Origin: Clostridiales bacterium
GTDB lineage: Bacteria; Bacillota; Clostridia; Tissierellales; Sedimentibacteraceae
DNA length: 5,357 nt
Direction of reading: 5' to 3'
Assembly (NCBI GenBank): GCA_003497505.1
Contig: DNNV01000203.1
Location: 976 to 6,332 of the forward strand
Below, one piece after another: positions 1 to 5,357 of the stretch (position 1 is the stretch's first letter; every line of letters begins with the position of its first letter). A program made the translations under genes and the position numbers. The notes below the pieces were generated by a model. The model did no database searches and was not told the DNA's origin. It was given only the letters and a program-made list of their open reading frames with translations.

Positions 1-2
1 CA

Positions 3-869
3 CACTCTTTCCCTACGCTTATTGCCGTGGCAATATCCGCACGTATTTCAAGGCCTATTGAGGAAATTAACAAAAGTGCCAAGATACTTGCATCAGGCTG
101 CTATGATGCAACATTTGAAGGGCATGGTTTTCTGGAAATAAGGGAACTGTCTGATACGTTGAATATAGCTGCATCGGAATTATCCAAGGTGGAAAAACTA
201 AGAAAAGAGCTGATGGCAAATATTTCTCATGATCTGCGGACACCTCTTGCGCTGATATACAGCTATGCCGAAATGATGCATGACTTTCCCGATGAGATCA
301 GCGCTGAGCAGACAGAAATCATAATGAAGGAAGTTGAGAGGCTGAACTCTCTTGTCAAGGATGTAATGGATGTCTCACGTATGGAAACGGGCACAATTGA
401 AATGAACAGGGAATTGTACAACCTGACTCATAGCCTGAAGGGCACAATAATGCGCATGGCTGAGCTTGTTAAAAAAGATGGGTACACTATAAATTTTGAA
501 AGTGAAGATGATGTATTTGTTGTTGCTGATGAGGTGAAAATTACTCAGGCATTTTACAACCTGCTGCTAAATGCAATCACGCACGGCGGAAGTGATAAAA
601 ATGTAACTGTCCGTCAAAGTGTATCCGGTGATTTTGTGAAGATAGAGGTCGAAGACAGCGGAGAAGGAATTACCGGTGAAGATTTGCCGCATATATGGGA
701 CCGGTACTACAAGGTGGATAAAAAGCACAGACGGGGTATAACCGGAACTGGGCTCGGACTTTCCATTGTAAAGAAAATTGTGGATATTCATGAGGGGAGC
801 TGCGGTGTTGAATCGGAGCCGGGAAAGGGAAGTATTTTTTGGATTATGCTGAAAGCTAAACAGAAATGA
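3..869 (+). CDS. Sensor histidine kinase, C-terminal part (5' end outside window)
   Basis: This is the cytoplasmic part of a membrane-bound two-component sensor kinase, which autophosphorylates on His and passes the phosphate to a response regulator. The frame is open to the left edge, so the true start lies upstream. The GTG at 27 is not a credible start: it has no ribosome binding site and would cut into the end of a transmembrane helix (TLIAVAIS). Counting that GTG as residue 1, a HAMP linker (about 4-55, with SRPIEEI) is followed by the dimerisation/phosphoacceptor helix SHDLRTPL with His68. The ATPase domain shows an N box (NLLLNAITHG, Asn182), G1 box (DSGEGI, 210-215), F-box region (IWDRYYKVDKKHRR, 223-236) and G2 box (GTGLGLSIVKK, 240-250). 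All catalytic boxes are intact. The IWDRYYKVD form is common in Firmicutes kinases. The signal sensed is unknown because the extracellular part is missing. A response regulator gene probably lies just upstream (inference). Confidence 0.95.
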   Translation, partial: HSFPTLIAVAISARISRPIEEINKSAKILASGCYDATFEGHGFLEIRELSDTLNIAASELSKVEKLRKELMANISHDLRTPLALIYSYAEMMHDFPDEISAEQTEIIMKEVERLNSLVKDVMDVSRMETGTIEMNRELYNLTHSLKGTIMRMAELVKKDGYTINFESEDDVFVVADEVKITQAFYNLLLNAITHGGSDKNVTVRQSVSGDFVKIEVEDSGEGITGEDLPHIWDRYYKVDKKHRRGITGTGLGLSIVKKIVDIHEGSCGVESEPGKGSIFWIMLKAKQK

Positions 870-876
870 GGTTTAT

Positions 877-1569
877 ATGAGAATTATTACGTTGAATATT
901 AAATTTAATTTTCAGAATATTGAGGATTATATATATCCTGTCGTTTTATGTGATGATAAGGATATGATTTTAGTGGATTGCGGATATGTGGGATTTCTGC
1001 CAATGATTGAAAATGCATTTTCTGCTGAAGGTCTGGAAATGAAGGACCTGACAAAAATAATAATTACACATCACGACCAAGACCACATGGGTTCTCTGCG
1101 TGCAATAAAGGAAAAATATCCTCATGTAAGTATTATTTCAAGCAGGGAGGAGAAACCCTTTATTGCCGGGGAAATGAAAGCAATACGTTTGGAGCAGGCA
1201 GAAAAGCTTCAGGAAACACTGCCTGATGAGCACAAGGCTTTCGGGCAGGCTTTTTGTGAAATGCTAAAAAGGGTGGAACCATGCCGGGTTGATATGACTG
1301 TCAGTGGAGGAGAAATGTTCGATTGGTGCGGCGGCTGTGAAATAATTGATACTTCCGGACATACTCCGGGACATATTTCATTGTATCTCAAGGAGCATAA
1401 TACAATTATCACCGGTGATGCCGCGGTTCTTGAGGAAGGAAGACTGGTCGTGGCAAATCCGCAATATGCCTTTGATTTGAAGAAGGCGGAGGAATCTCTT
1501 ATAAAATTGATGGAGTATGAAGCAGAAACATATATATGCTATCACGGCGGAATATATAAAAACAGGTAA
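877..1569 (+). CDS. MBL-fold metallohydrolase
   Basis: This is a 230-residue metallo-beta-lactamase-fold protein, probably a soluble cytoplasmic hydrolase with a dinuclear metal site, since no signal peptide or membrane segment is visible. The start is supported by GAGG at 868-871, which overlaps the kinase stop codon and lies 5 nt before the ATG. The metal motif reads THHDQDHMG (residues 64-72), with His65, Asp67, Asp69 and His70. The other expected ligands are His162 in GHTPGH (161-166), Asp181 in ITGDAA and His223 in CYHGG. An Asp at the usual second His of HxHxDH is seen in several MBL subfamilies, so activity need not be lost. Length suits a stand-alone MBL domain without an RNase-type beta-CASP insert. 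The 7-nt gap to the kinase implies co-transcription and translational coupling. Possible substrates include thioesters, lactones or phosphodiesters, and the sequence does not choose between them. Confidence 0.9.
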   Translation: MRIITLNIKFNFQNIEDYIYPVVLCDDKDMILVDCGYVGFLPMIENAFSAEGLEMKDLTKIIITHHDQDHMGSLRAIKEKYPHVSIISSREEKPFIAGEMKAIRLEQAEKLQETLPDEHKAFGQAFCEMLKRVEPCRVDMTVSGGEMFDWCGGCEIIDTSGHTPGHISLYLKEHNTIITGDAAVLEEGRLVVANPQYAFDLKKAEESLIKLMEYEAETYICYHGGIYKNR

Positions 1570-1585
1570 ATAGAATATTAAGTCA

Positions 1586-1611
1586 TTATGAATGTTCAAA
1601 AAACATTATAA
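1586..1611 (+). other. AT-rich hairpin between hydrolase and methyltransferase genes
   Basis: TTAT(g)AATGTT at 1586-1596 pairs with AACATTATAA at 1602-1611 across the loop CAAAA, giving about ten base pairs with one bulged G. No T tract follows, so it is not a standard terminator. It sits just before the methyltransferase ribosome binding site and may affect mRNA processing or translation (inference). Confidence 0.4.
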
Positions 1612-1615
1612 ACAT

Positions 1616-1623
1616 AGGGGAGG
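1616..1623 (+). promoter_or_regulatory. Ribosome binding site fixing the methyltransferase start
   Basis: AGGGGAGG lies 4 nt before the ATG at 1628. An in-frame ATG at 1592 lies inside an AT-rich hairpin and has no such site, so 1628 is chosen as the start. Confidence 0.8.
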
Positions 1624-1627
1624 TAGT

Positions 1628-2359
1628 ATGAAAGAAAACAAATATGATGATGATGCGTTTTTCGATAAATACAGCGGAATGAAGCGTTCTGTAGAAGGCC
1701 TTGCCGGTGCAGGGGAGTGGCAGGAGCTAAAAAAGCTGCTGCCTGATTTCAAGGGACTTAAGGTTCTCGATTTAGGCTGTGGTTATGGTTGGCATTGCAT
1801 ATATGCCGCCGAGCAGGGAGCGGAGCTCGTTTTGGGAACAGATATATCAACAAAAATGCTTGAGGTTGCCCGCAAAAAAACTAATTTTTCGGAAGTGAGT
1901 TATCTGTGCTGTGCTATGGAGGACTTGATTCTTGAAGAAAATAGCTTTGATGTTGTTATAAGTTCTTTGGCATTGCACTACGTTGATGATTATAAAAATT
2001 TAGTAAAAAGTATCCACAGATGGCTGACACCAAACGGAAAGTTGATTTTTTCGGTGGAGCATCCTGTTTTTACCGCCTATGGTACACAGGACTGGTATTG
2101 TGGAGCAAATGGTGAGATATTGCATTTCCCTGTGGATAACTACTATTATGAAGGAAAACGCAGCACTGTATTTTTGGGAGAGACTGTTGAAAAGTATCAT
2201 CGTACGCTTACAACATACTGCAATACACTTCTTGAAGAAGGGTTCACGATAAAACATATTGTTGAGCCTCAACCTCCCGAGGATATGATGGACATTCCCG
2301 GAATGAAGAATGAAATGCGCAGGCCAATGATGCTTTTAATATCGGCTGTGAAAAATTAA
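1628..2359 (+). CDS. Class I SAM-dependent methyltransferase
   Basis: This is a 243-residue soluble methyltransferase with a Rossmann-like fold that transfers a methyl group from S-adenosylmethionine. Motif I is VLDLGCGYG (46-54), the glycine-rich SAM loop. Motif II places Asp72 (TDIS) where it would bind the ribose hydroxyls. AMEDL (96-100) matches the acidic residue near the adenine, and DVVISSLALHYVDD (108-121) is motif IV. LTPNGKLIFSVEHP (133-146) is the usual post-motif strand. The C-terminal half (about 150-230), rich in Tyr and Trp around residues 155-175, is probably the acceptor-binding lid. The layout resembles the UbiE/Methyltransf_11-type group, with ubiquinone-like or small-molecule targets possible, but the acceptor cannot be named. 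It follows the MBL gene by 58 nt and is closed by a hairpin downstream, so it is probably the last gene of the kinase-hydrolase-methyltransferase transcript. Confidence 0.9.
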   Translation: MKENKYDDDAFFDKYSGMKRSVEGLAGAGEWQELKKLLPDFKGLKVLDLGCGYGWHCIYAAEQGAELVLGTDISTKMLEVARKKTNFSEVSYLCCAMEDLILEENSFDVVISSLALHYVDDYKNLVKSIHRWLTPNGKLIFSVEHPVFTAYGTQDWYCGANGEILHFPVDNYYYEGKRSTVFLGETVEKYHRTLTTYCNTLLEEGFTIKHIVEPQPPEDMMDIPGMKNEMRRPMMLLISAVKN

Positions 2360-2375
2360 CGGATAGATAGTGTTT

Positions 2376-2422
2376 TGAAAAGCGCCTTACGGCATGTAGA
2401 TTGACAGTAAGGCGCCTTTTCT
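2376..2422 (+). terminator. Intrinsic terminator after the methyltransferase
   Basis: GCGCCTTAC (2382-2390) pairs perfectly with GTAAGGCGC (2407-2415) across a 16-nt loop. TTTTCT follows after one C. The A-rich stretch GAAAA before the stem can pair with the T tract apart from one bulge, so the element may also work on the - strand. The U tract is short, so efficiency is uncertain. It separates the signalling block from the fumC operon. Confidence 0.8.
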
Positions 2423-2441
2423 ATATTGTGCTCAATATGTG

Positions 2442-2453
2442 CAATAATTATTG
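2442..2453. promoter_or_regulatory. 12-bp perfect palindrome before candidate fumC promoter P1
   Basis: CAATAATTATTG is a perfect 12-bp palindrome that ends immediately before the candidate -35 hexamer TTGAAA. Its position would suit a regulator operator, but it is AT-rich and could be chance. Confidence 0.3.
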
Positions 2454-2482
2454 TTGAAAGTTACAGAAATTTAAATTATTAT
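2454..2482 (+). promoter_or_regulatory. Candidate sigma-A promoter P1 for fumC-malic enzyme
   Basis: TTGAAA (2454-2459) and TATTAT (2477-2482) are separated by 17 nt, and each matches five of six consensus bases. Transcription would start near 2489 and leave a leader of about 130 nt before fumC. In such AT-rich DNA some matches are expected by chance. Confidence 0.45.
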
Positions 2483-2492
2483 AATTATATGT

Positions 2493-2514
2493 ACAACACA
2501 AAATATTGTGATGT
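2493..2514. promoter_or_regulatory. 22-bp imperfect inverted repeat, possible operator
   Basis: ACAaCACAA-AATA-TTGTGaTGT forms two 9-nt arms in which eight of nine pairs match, around a 4-nt centre. It falls just downstream of the start predicted for P1, a position typical of repressor sites. I do not recognise a specific regulator: it does not match the Rex or Fnr consensus well. It could alternatively be a weak RNA hairpin. Confidence 0.4.
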
Positions 2515-2557
2515 CAAATAATAATAACTACAGAACTTCTGGGATTTTCCGAAATAT

Positions 2558-2586
2558 CTGAAAATGTAAAGAAATTTGTTGATAAT
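2558..2586 (+). promoter_or_regulatory. Candidate sigma-A promoter P2 for fumC-malic enzyme
   Basis: CTGAAA (2558-2563) and GATAAT (2581-2586) are separated by 17 nt, matching four and five of six consensus bases. The predicted start near 2593 would give a short leader of about 28 nt that still carries the ribosome binding site AGGAAAG at 2604-2610. It competes with P1 as the main promoter, and both may be used. Confidence 0.4.
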
Positions 2587-2620
2587 ATAAAATATTAAAA
2601 TATAGGAAAGCGGGTTTTAT

Positions 2621-3994
2621 ATGGAATACAGGACAGAACATGATACCATGGGTGAAGTAAGGGTACCGGCGGATAAATACTGGGGAGCTCAGACTCAGCG
2701 AAGTTTGGAAAATTTTAAAATCGGCAGAGAGAAAATGCCCGTGGAAATAGTGCGCGCTTTTGGAATTTTAAAAAAGGCTGCAGCATCAGCAAATTTAAGG
2801 CTGGGCATGCTTGATGAAAAGAGAGCATCAACTATTTCTTCCGCCTGCGATGAAATAATAAGAGGTGAATTGGATGATCAGTTTCCTCTTGTGGTATATC
2901 AGACGGGCAGCGGAACGCAGTCTAATATGAATGCAAATGAGGTAATTGCCAACAGAGGAAATGAAATCGCAGGCGAAACACTGCTGCATCCCAACGATCA
3001 TGTGAATAAGTCACAGAGCTCAAACGACACATTTCCCACAGCCATGCATGTTGCTGCTCTGATTGCAGTAGAAGACCGCTTGCTTCCGTCAATTGCAGAA
3101 TTAAAGGAAACGCTGAAAAAATTAGAAAAAGAAAACAAGAATATAATTAAAATAGGAAGAACTCATCTGCAGGATGCAACACCTCTTACATTGGGGCAGG
3201 AAATCAGTGGCTGGAAGGAAATGCTGTCTGAGTCCGAAAAGATGATAAAGCTTTCTCTTGACGGTATCAGCAAGCTTGCCATCGGAGGTACAGCCGTGGG
3301 CACCGGACTTAACGCACACCGTGATTTCGGCAAAACCGTTGCGGAGGAAATAAGCCTTATTACCGGAAAGAGGTTTGAGTCGCAAAAAAATAAATTTCAT
3401 TCATTGACAAGCAAGGATGCATTGGTTTTCTGCCACGGAGGAATCAAGGCTCTTGCCTGCAACCTTATGAAGATAGCTAATGATGTGAGATGGCTGGCAA
3501 GCGGACCGCGGTGTGGTATAGGAGAGCTCATCATACCGGAAAATGAACCGGGAAGCTCCATAATGCCGGGGAAGGTAAATCCCACACAGTGCGAGGCCCT
3601 GTCAATGGCATGTGTGCAGGTAATGGGGAATGATACCGCAATAGGAATAGCGGCTTCACAAGGAAACTTTGAATTAAATGTATACATGCCTGTGCTGATA
3701 TATAATTTTCTTGAATCTGTTGACCTTATGGCCACTGCCATGATATCATTCAATGAAAATTGTGCTGTGGGCATAAAGGCTAATAAAAAGAAGATAAAGG
3801 AAAATCTGGAGCAGTCTCTTATGCTGGTTACTGCTTTGAATCCGTACATAGGATATGAAAATGCCGCGAAGGTTGCAAAGTTAGCACACAAGGAAGATAT
3901 CACATTAAAAGGAGCTGCCGTAAAATTGAAGCTCATGACAGAAGAGGAGTTTGATAAGGCGGTAATTCCTTCAAATATGATAAGGCCTTTGTAA
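2621..3994 (+). CDS. fumC: Class II fumarate hydratase (fumarase C)
   Basis: This enzyme reversibly hydrates fumarate to L-malate in the cytoplasm. It belongs to the iron-free aspartase/fumarase superfamily, whose members are homotetramers with active sites shared between subunits. Its 457 residues match the usual length of about 460. Motifs in order are [20 protein letters not shown] (95-114), [18 protein letters not shown] (123-140), [16 protein letters not shown] (179-194) with His182, the expected catalytic acid partner, and the signature [16 protein letters not shown] (311-326) with the catalytic-loop Ser312/Ser313. TGSGTQ and [11 protein letters not shown] fit fumarase rather than aspartase, which has AGAGTS and PAKVNPV-type sequences. 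The ATG is preceded by AGGAAAG at 2604-2610, a rather distant site (10 nt). The gene leads an operon with malic enzyme, so malate made here is the substrate of the next product. No residue or frame defect is seen. Confidence 0.97.
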   Translation: MEYRTEHDTMGEVRVPADKYWGAQTQRSLENFKIGREKMPVEIVRAFGILKKAAASANLRLGMLDEKRASTISSACDEIIRGELDDQFPLVVYQTGSGTQSNMNANEVIANRGNEIAGETLLHPNDHVNKSQSSNDTFPTAMHVAALIAVEDRLLPSIAELKETLKKLEKENKNIIKIGRTHLQDATPLTLGQEISGWKEMLSESEKMIKLSLDGISKLAIGGTAVGTGLNAHRDFGKTVAEEISLITGKRFESQKNKFHSLTSKDALVFCHGGIKALACNLMKIANDVRWLASGPRCGIGELIIPENEPGSSIMPGKVNPTQCEALSMACVQVMGNDTAIGIAASQGNFELNVYMPVLIYNFLESVDLMATAMISFNENCAVGIKANKKKIKENLEQSLMLVTALNPYIGYENAAKVAKLAHKEDITLKGAAVKLKLMTEEEFDKAVIPSNMIRPL

Positions 3995-4008
3995 TATAAA
4001 TATAAAAC

Positions 4009-4013
4009 GGAGG
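4009..4013 (+). promoter_or_regulatory. Ribosome binding site fixing the GTG start of malic enzyme
   Basis: GGAGG lies 7 nt before GTG at 4021, which makes this the clear start although it is not ATG. The first residues (DKTYALEKHAEW) match the usual beginning of short bacterial malic enzymes. Confidence 0.85.
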
Positions 4014-4020
4014 TAAGACA

Positions 4021-5190
4021 GTGGATAAAACTTATGCTTTAGAAAAACATGCTGAATGGATGGGAAAAATAGAGGTTGTGACCAGGGCGCCCATAAACAA
4101 CAAGGCGGACCTTGCCGTTGCATATACGCCGGGAGTTGCGGAGCCCTGCCTTGAAATAGCCAATGACGAAATGCTTGCATATGAATATACGAGAAAAGGT
4201 AATTTAGTCGCAGTAATAACCGACGGAACTGCTGTTCTTGGACTGGGTGATATAGGGCCAAGTGCGGCAATGCCTGTAATGGAGGGTAAGTGTGCGCTGT
4301 TCAAAAGGTTTGCAGGAATTGATGCGATTCCCATTTGTATTGATTCAAAGGACCCTGAGGTTATTATAAATACTATTGCAAATATATCCAAGAGCTTTGG
4401 AGGAATAAACCTCGAAGACATATCAGCTCCAAGATGCTTTGAAATAGAAGAAGCATTGAAAAGGATATGCGACATCCCGGTATTTCACGATGACCAGCAT
4501 GGAACTGCAATTGTTACCTCAGCGGGATTACTGAATGCCGTGAGATTTACAAAGAAAAAGATGGGACAGCTGAAAATAGTAATAAGCGGCGCCGGGTCCG
4601 CAGGAATATCTATAGCGAAATTATTCATACAGATGGGCTTCGGAGAGATTATCATGTGCGGAAGCAAGGGAATCATATATGATGGTGCTCCCTATAATAA
4701 CAGTGCTCAACAGGAAATGTCAAAAGTAACGAACAGGGATAAGCTTACGGGAACGCTGGCAGATGCCATGAAGGGTGCGGATGTATTTATAGGAGTATCG
4801 AAGCCAAATATAGTTTCAAAAGACATGATTGCATCGATGTCAAAGGACCCGATTATTTTTGCTCTGGCAAATCCTGTTCCGGAAATTATGCCTGATCTGG
4901 CAAAGGAAGCAGGGGCGGCTGTGGTGGCAACAGGCAGAAGCGACTTCCCCAACCAGGTTAATAATGTACTGGTATTCCCCGGAGTATTCAAGGGTGTTTT
5001 GTCTGTACGCTCCAAGGTAATAACCGATTCCATGAAGGAGGCTGCGGCAAAGGCAATAGCAGAGGTTATAAAGGACGATGAAATTTCATTTGATTACCTG
5101 CTGCCTGACCCATTTAACCCCAATGTGGTGGAAGTGGTTGCAAAGGCTGTAGCTAATGAGGCAATCCGACTAGGAGAAAGTAGAATATAA
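4021..5190 (+). CDS. NAD(P)-dependent malic enzyme (oxaloacetate-decarboxylating type)
   Basis: This enzyme catalyses oxidative decarboxylation of L-malate to pyruvate and CO2 with reduction of NAD(P)+, using a divalent metal, in the cytoplasm. Its 389 residues correspond to the short bacterial form, without a C-terminal phosphotransacetylase-like domain or ACT domain. The N-terminal domain has AYTPGVAEP (34-42) with the expected catalytic Tyr35, and MEGKCALFKRF (87-97) with Lys90. Metal ligands are expected at Glu132/Asp133 (NLEDISAPRCFEIE) and Asp157/Asp158 in the signature FHDDQHGTAIV (155-165). The cofactor domain has SGAGSAG (189-195), ALANPVPE (281-288) and ATGRSDFPNQVNN (303-315). At the end of the second Rossmann strand the sequence is IIMCGSKG, with Gly214 where many relatives have Asp, so NAD versus NADP preference is uncertain. 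It lies 26 nt after fumC and is followed by a strong terminator, so both are probably one transcript. Candidate names are maeA, maeB or ytsJ, and the sequence does not decide among them. Confidence 0.95.
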   Translation: MDKTYALEKHAEWMGKIEVVTRAPINNKADLAVAYTPGVAEPCLEIANDEMLAYEYTRKGNLVAVITDGTAVLGLGDIGPSAAMPVMEGKCALFKRFAGIDAIPICIDSKDPEVIINTIANISKSFGGINLEDISAPRCFEIEEALKRICDIPVFHDDQHGTAIVTSAGLLNAVRFTKKKMGQLKIVISGAGSAGISIAKLFIQMGFGEIIMCGSKGIIYDGAPYNNSAQQEMSKVTNRDKLTGTLADAMKGADVFIGVSKPNIVSKDMIASMSKDPIIFALANPVPEIMPDLAKEAGAAVVATGRSDFPNQVNNVLVFPGVFKGVLSVRSKVITDSMKEAAAKAIAEVIKDDEISFDYLLPDPFNPNVVEVVAKAVANEAIRLGESRI

Positions 5191-5196
5191 ATAATC

Positions 5197-5234
5197 AAAT
5201 ACTCTTCCGCGACACATTGGAAGAGTATTTTTTT
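5197..5234 (+). terminator. Strong intrinsic terminator after malic enzyme
   Basis: AAATACTCTTCC (5197-5208) pairs perfectly over 12 bp with GGAAGAGTATTT (5219-5230) across the loop GCGACACATT. It runs into seven consecutive Ts (5228-5234). This is a textbook Rho-independent terminator. It begins 6 nt after the stop codon and isolates the operon from the tRNA gene. Confidence 0.93.
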
Positions 5235-5253
5235 AAAATATCTATAATTTTGA

Positions 5254-5282
5254 TTTACATTTATGACTCAAATGATTATAAT
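5254..5282 (+). promoter_or_regulatory. Sigma-A promoter of tRNA-Gly
   Basis: TTTACA (5254-5259, five of six) and a perfect TATAAT (5277-5282) are spaced by 17 nt. The start would fall at about 5289-5291, at or within two bases of the tRNA 5' end. A second TATAAT at 5243-5248 has no matching -35, because that position lies in the preceding terminator. Confidence 0.75.
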
Positions 5283-5290
5283 AATTGTAT

Positions 5291-5357
5291 GCGGGTGTAG
5301 CTTAGTGGCAGAGTTCCGGCTTCCCAAGCCGGCTGTGTGGGTTCGATTCCCATCACC
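5291..5357 (+). tRNA. tRNA-Gly (anticodon CCC), 3' end cut by window
   Basis: The tRNA reads GGG glycine codons. The cloverleaf is visible: acceptor strand GCGGGTG (5291-5297), TA linker, D arm GCTT-AGTGGCA-GAGT with two G-U pairs, anticodon stem CCGGC/GCCGG around loop TTCCCAA (5321-5327), variable CTGT, and T arm GTGGG-TTCGATT-CCCAT. The first four bases of the 3' acceptor strand, CACC, pair with GGTG before the window ends. The remaining CGC, the discriminator base and CCA (if encoded) lie outside. The anticodon is at 5323-5325. A dedicated promoter lies immediately upstream. Whether further tRNA genes follow cannot be seen. Confidence 0.95.

Noticed and set aside
27..29. GTG as the start of the histidine kinase
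   Set aside because: The frame is open to the left edge, no ribosome binding site is present, and the start would fall at the end of a transmembrane helix directly before HAMP.
1592..1627. Upstream in-frame ATG extending the methyltransferase by 12 residues
   Set aside because: It has no ribosome binding site, lies within a hairpin and adds a basic tail. The ATG at 1628 has a strong site 4 nt away.
2506..2518. TTGTGATGTCAAA as a Crp/Fnr or Rex site
   Set aside because: Only one half-site resembles the consensus, and the second half and spacing do not fit.
2489..2521. Ten-codon reading frame (MYNTKYCDVK) as a fumC leader peptide
   Set aside because: It has no ribosome binding site, no codon run typical of attenuation and no adjacent terminator/antiterminator pair. 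It is likely chance.
3397..3936. Long open frame on the - strand opposite fumC (179 codons)
   Set aside because: It is fully antisense to a clear fumC, shows no recognisable domain, and is explained by the codon pattern of the + strand gene. The same holds for the frames opposite the malic enzyme.
5243..5248. First TATAAT upstream of the tRNA as the main promoter
   Set aside because: A -35 element at proper spacing would lie within the terminator stem, and the sequence there (about 5220-5225) does not match. The 5254-5282 pair is far better.
5291..5357. tRNA gene as a mobile-element attachment site
   Set aside because: No integrase gene or repeated tRNA 3' end is visible, and the window ends before the tRNA 3' end where such a site would be.

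Overview
The window looks like chromosomal DNA of a low-GC Gram-positive bacterium, most likely a member of the Clostridia (Bacillota). This is inferred from the AT-rich composition, frequent ATA, AGA and AGG codons, strong AGGAGG-like ribosome binding sites, U-tailed hairpin terminators and protein signatures typical of clostridial homologues. All recognisable genes lie on the + strand.

Left part (1-2422): the 3' part of a membrane sensor histidine kinase gene, cut by the window's left edge, runs almost directly (7-nt gap) into a small metallo-beta-lactamase-fold hydrolase. After 58 nt comes a class I SAM-dependent methyltransferase. A hairpin at about 2376-2422 closes this block. Spacing suggests one transcript, probably starting upstream of the window with the kinase and perhaps a response regulator. 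The substrates of the hydrolase and methyltransferase cannot be read from the sequence.

Middle part (2423-5234): an AT-rich control region of about 200 nt holds two candidate sigma-A promoters and several dyad symmetries. It leads into a class II fumarase (fumC) and, 26 nt later, a GTG-started malic enzyme, followed by a strong intrinsic terminator. This is a self-contained two-gene metabolic operon that links fumarate, malate and pyruvate + CO2 with transfer of reducing power to NAD(P).

Right edge (5254-5357): a good promoter drives a tRNA-Gly with anticodon CCC. The right edge removes the last few bases of its acceptor stem. The promoter sits so close that the primary transcript would have almost no 5' leader.

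I found no CRISPR array, insertion sequence, phage gene or other mobile element, and no broken gene. The window reads mainly as ordinary housekeeping and signalling DNA. The points most worth checking are the dyads in the fumC control region, an unusual residue in the cofactor site of the malic enzyme, and the near-leaderless tRNA.
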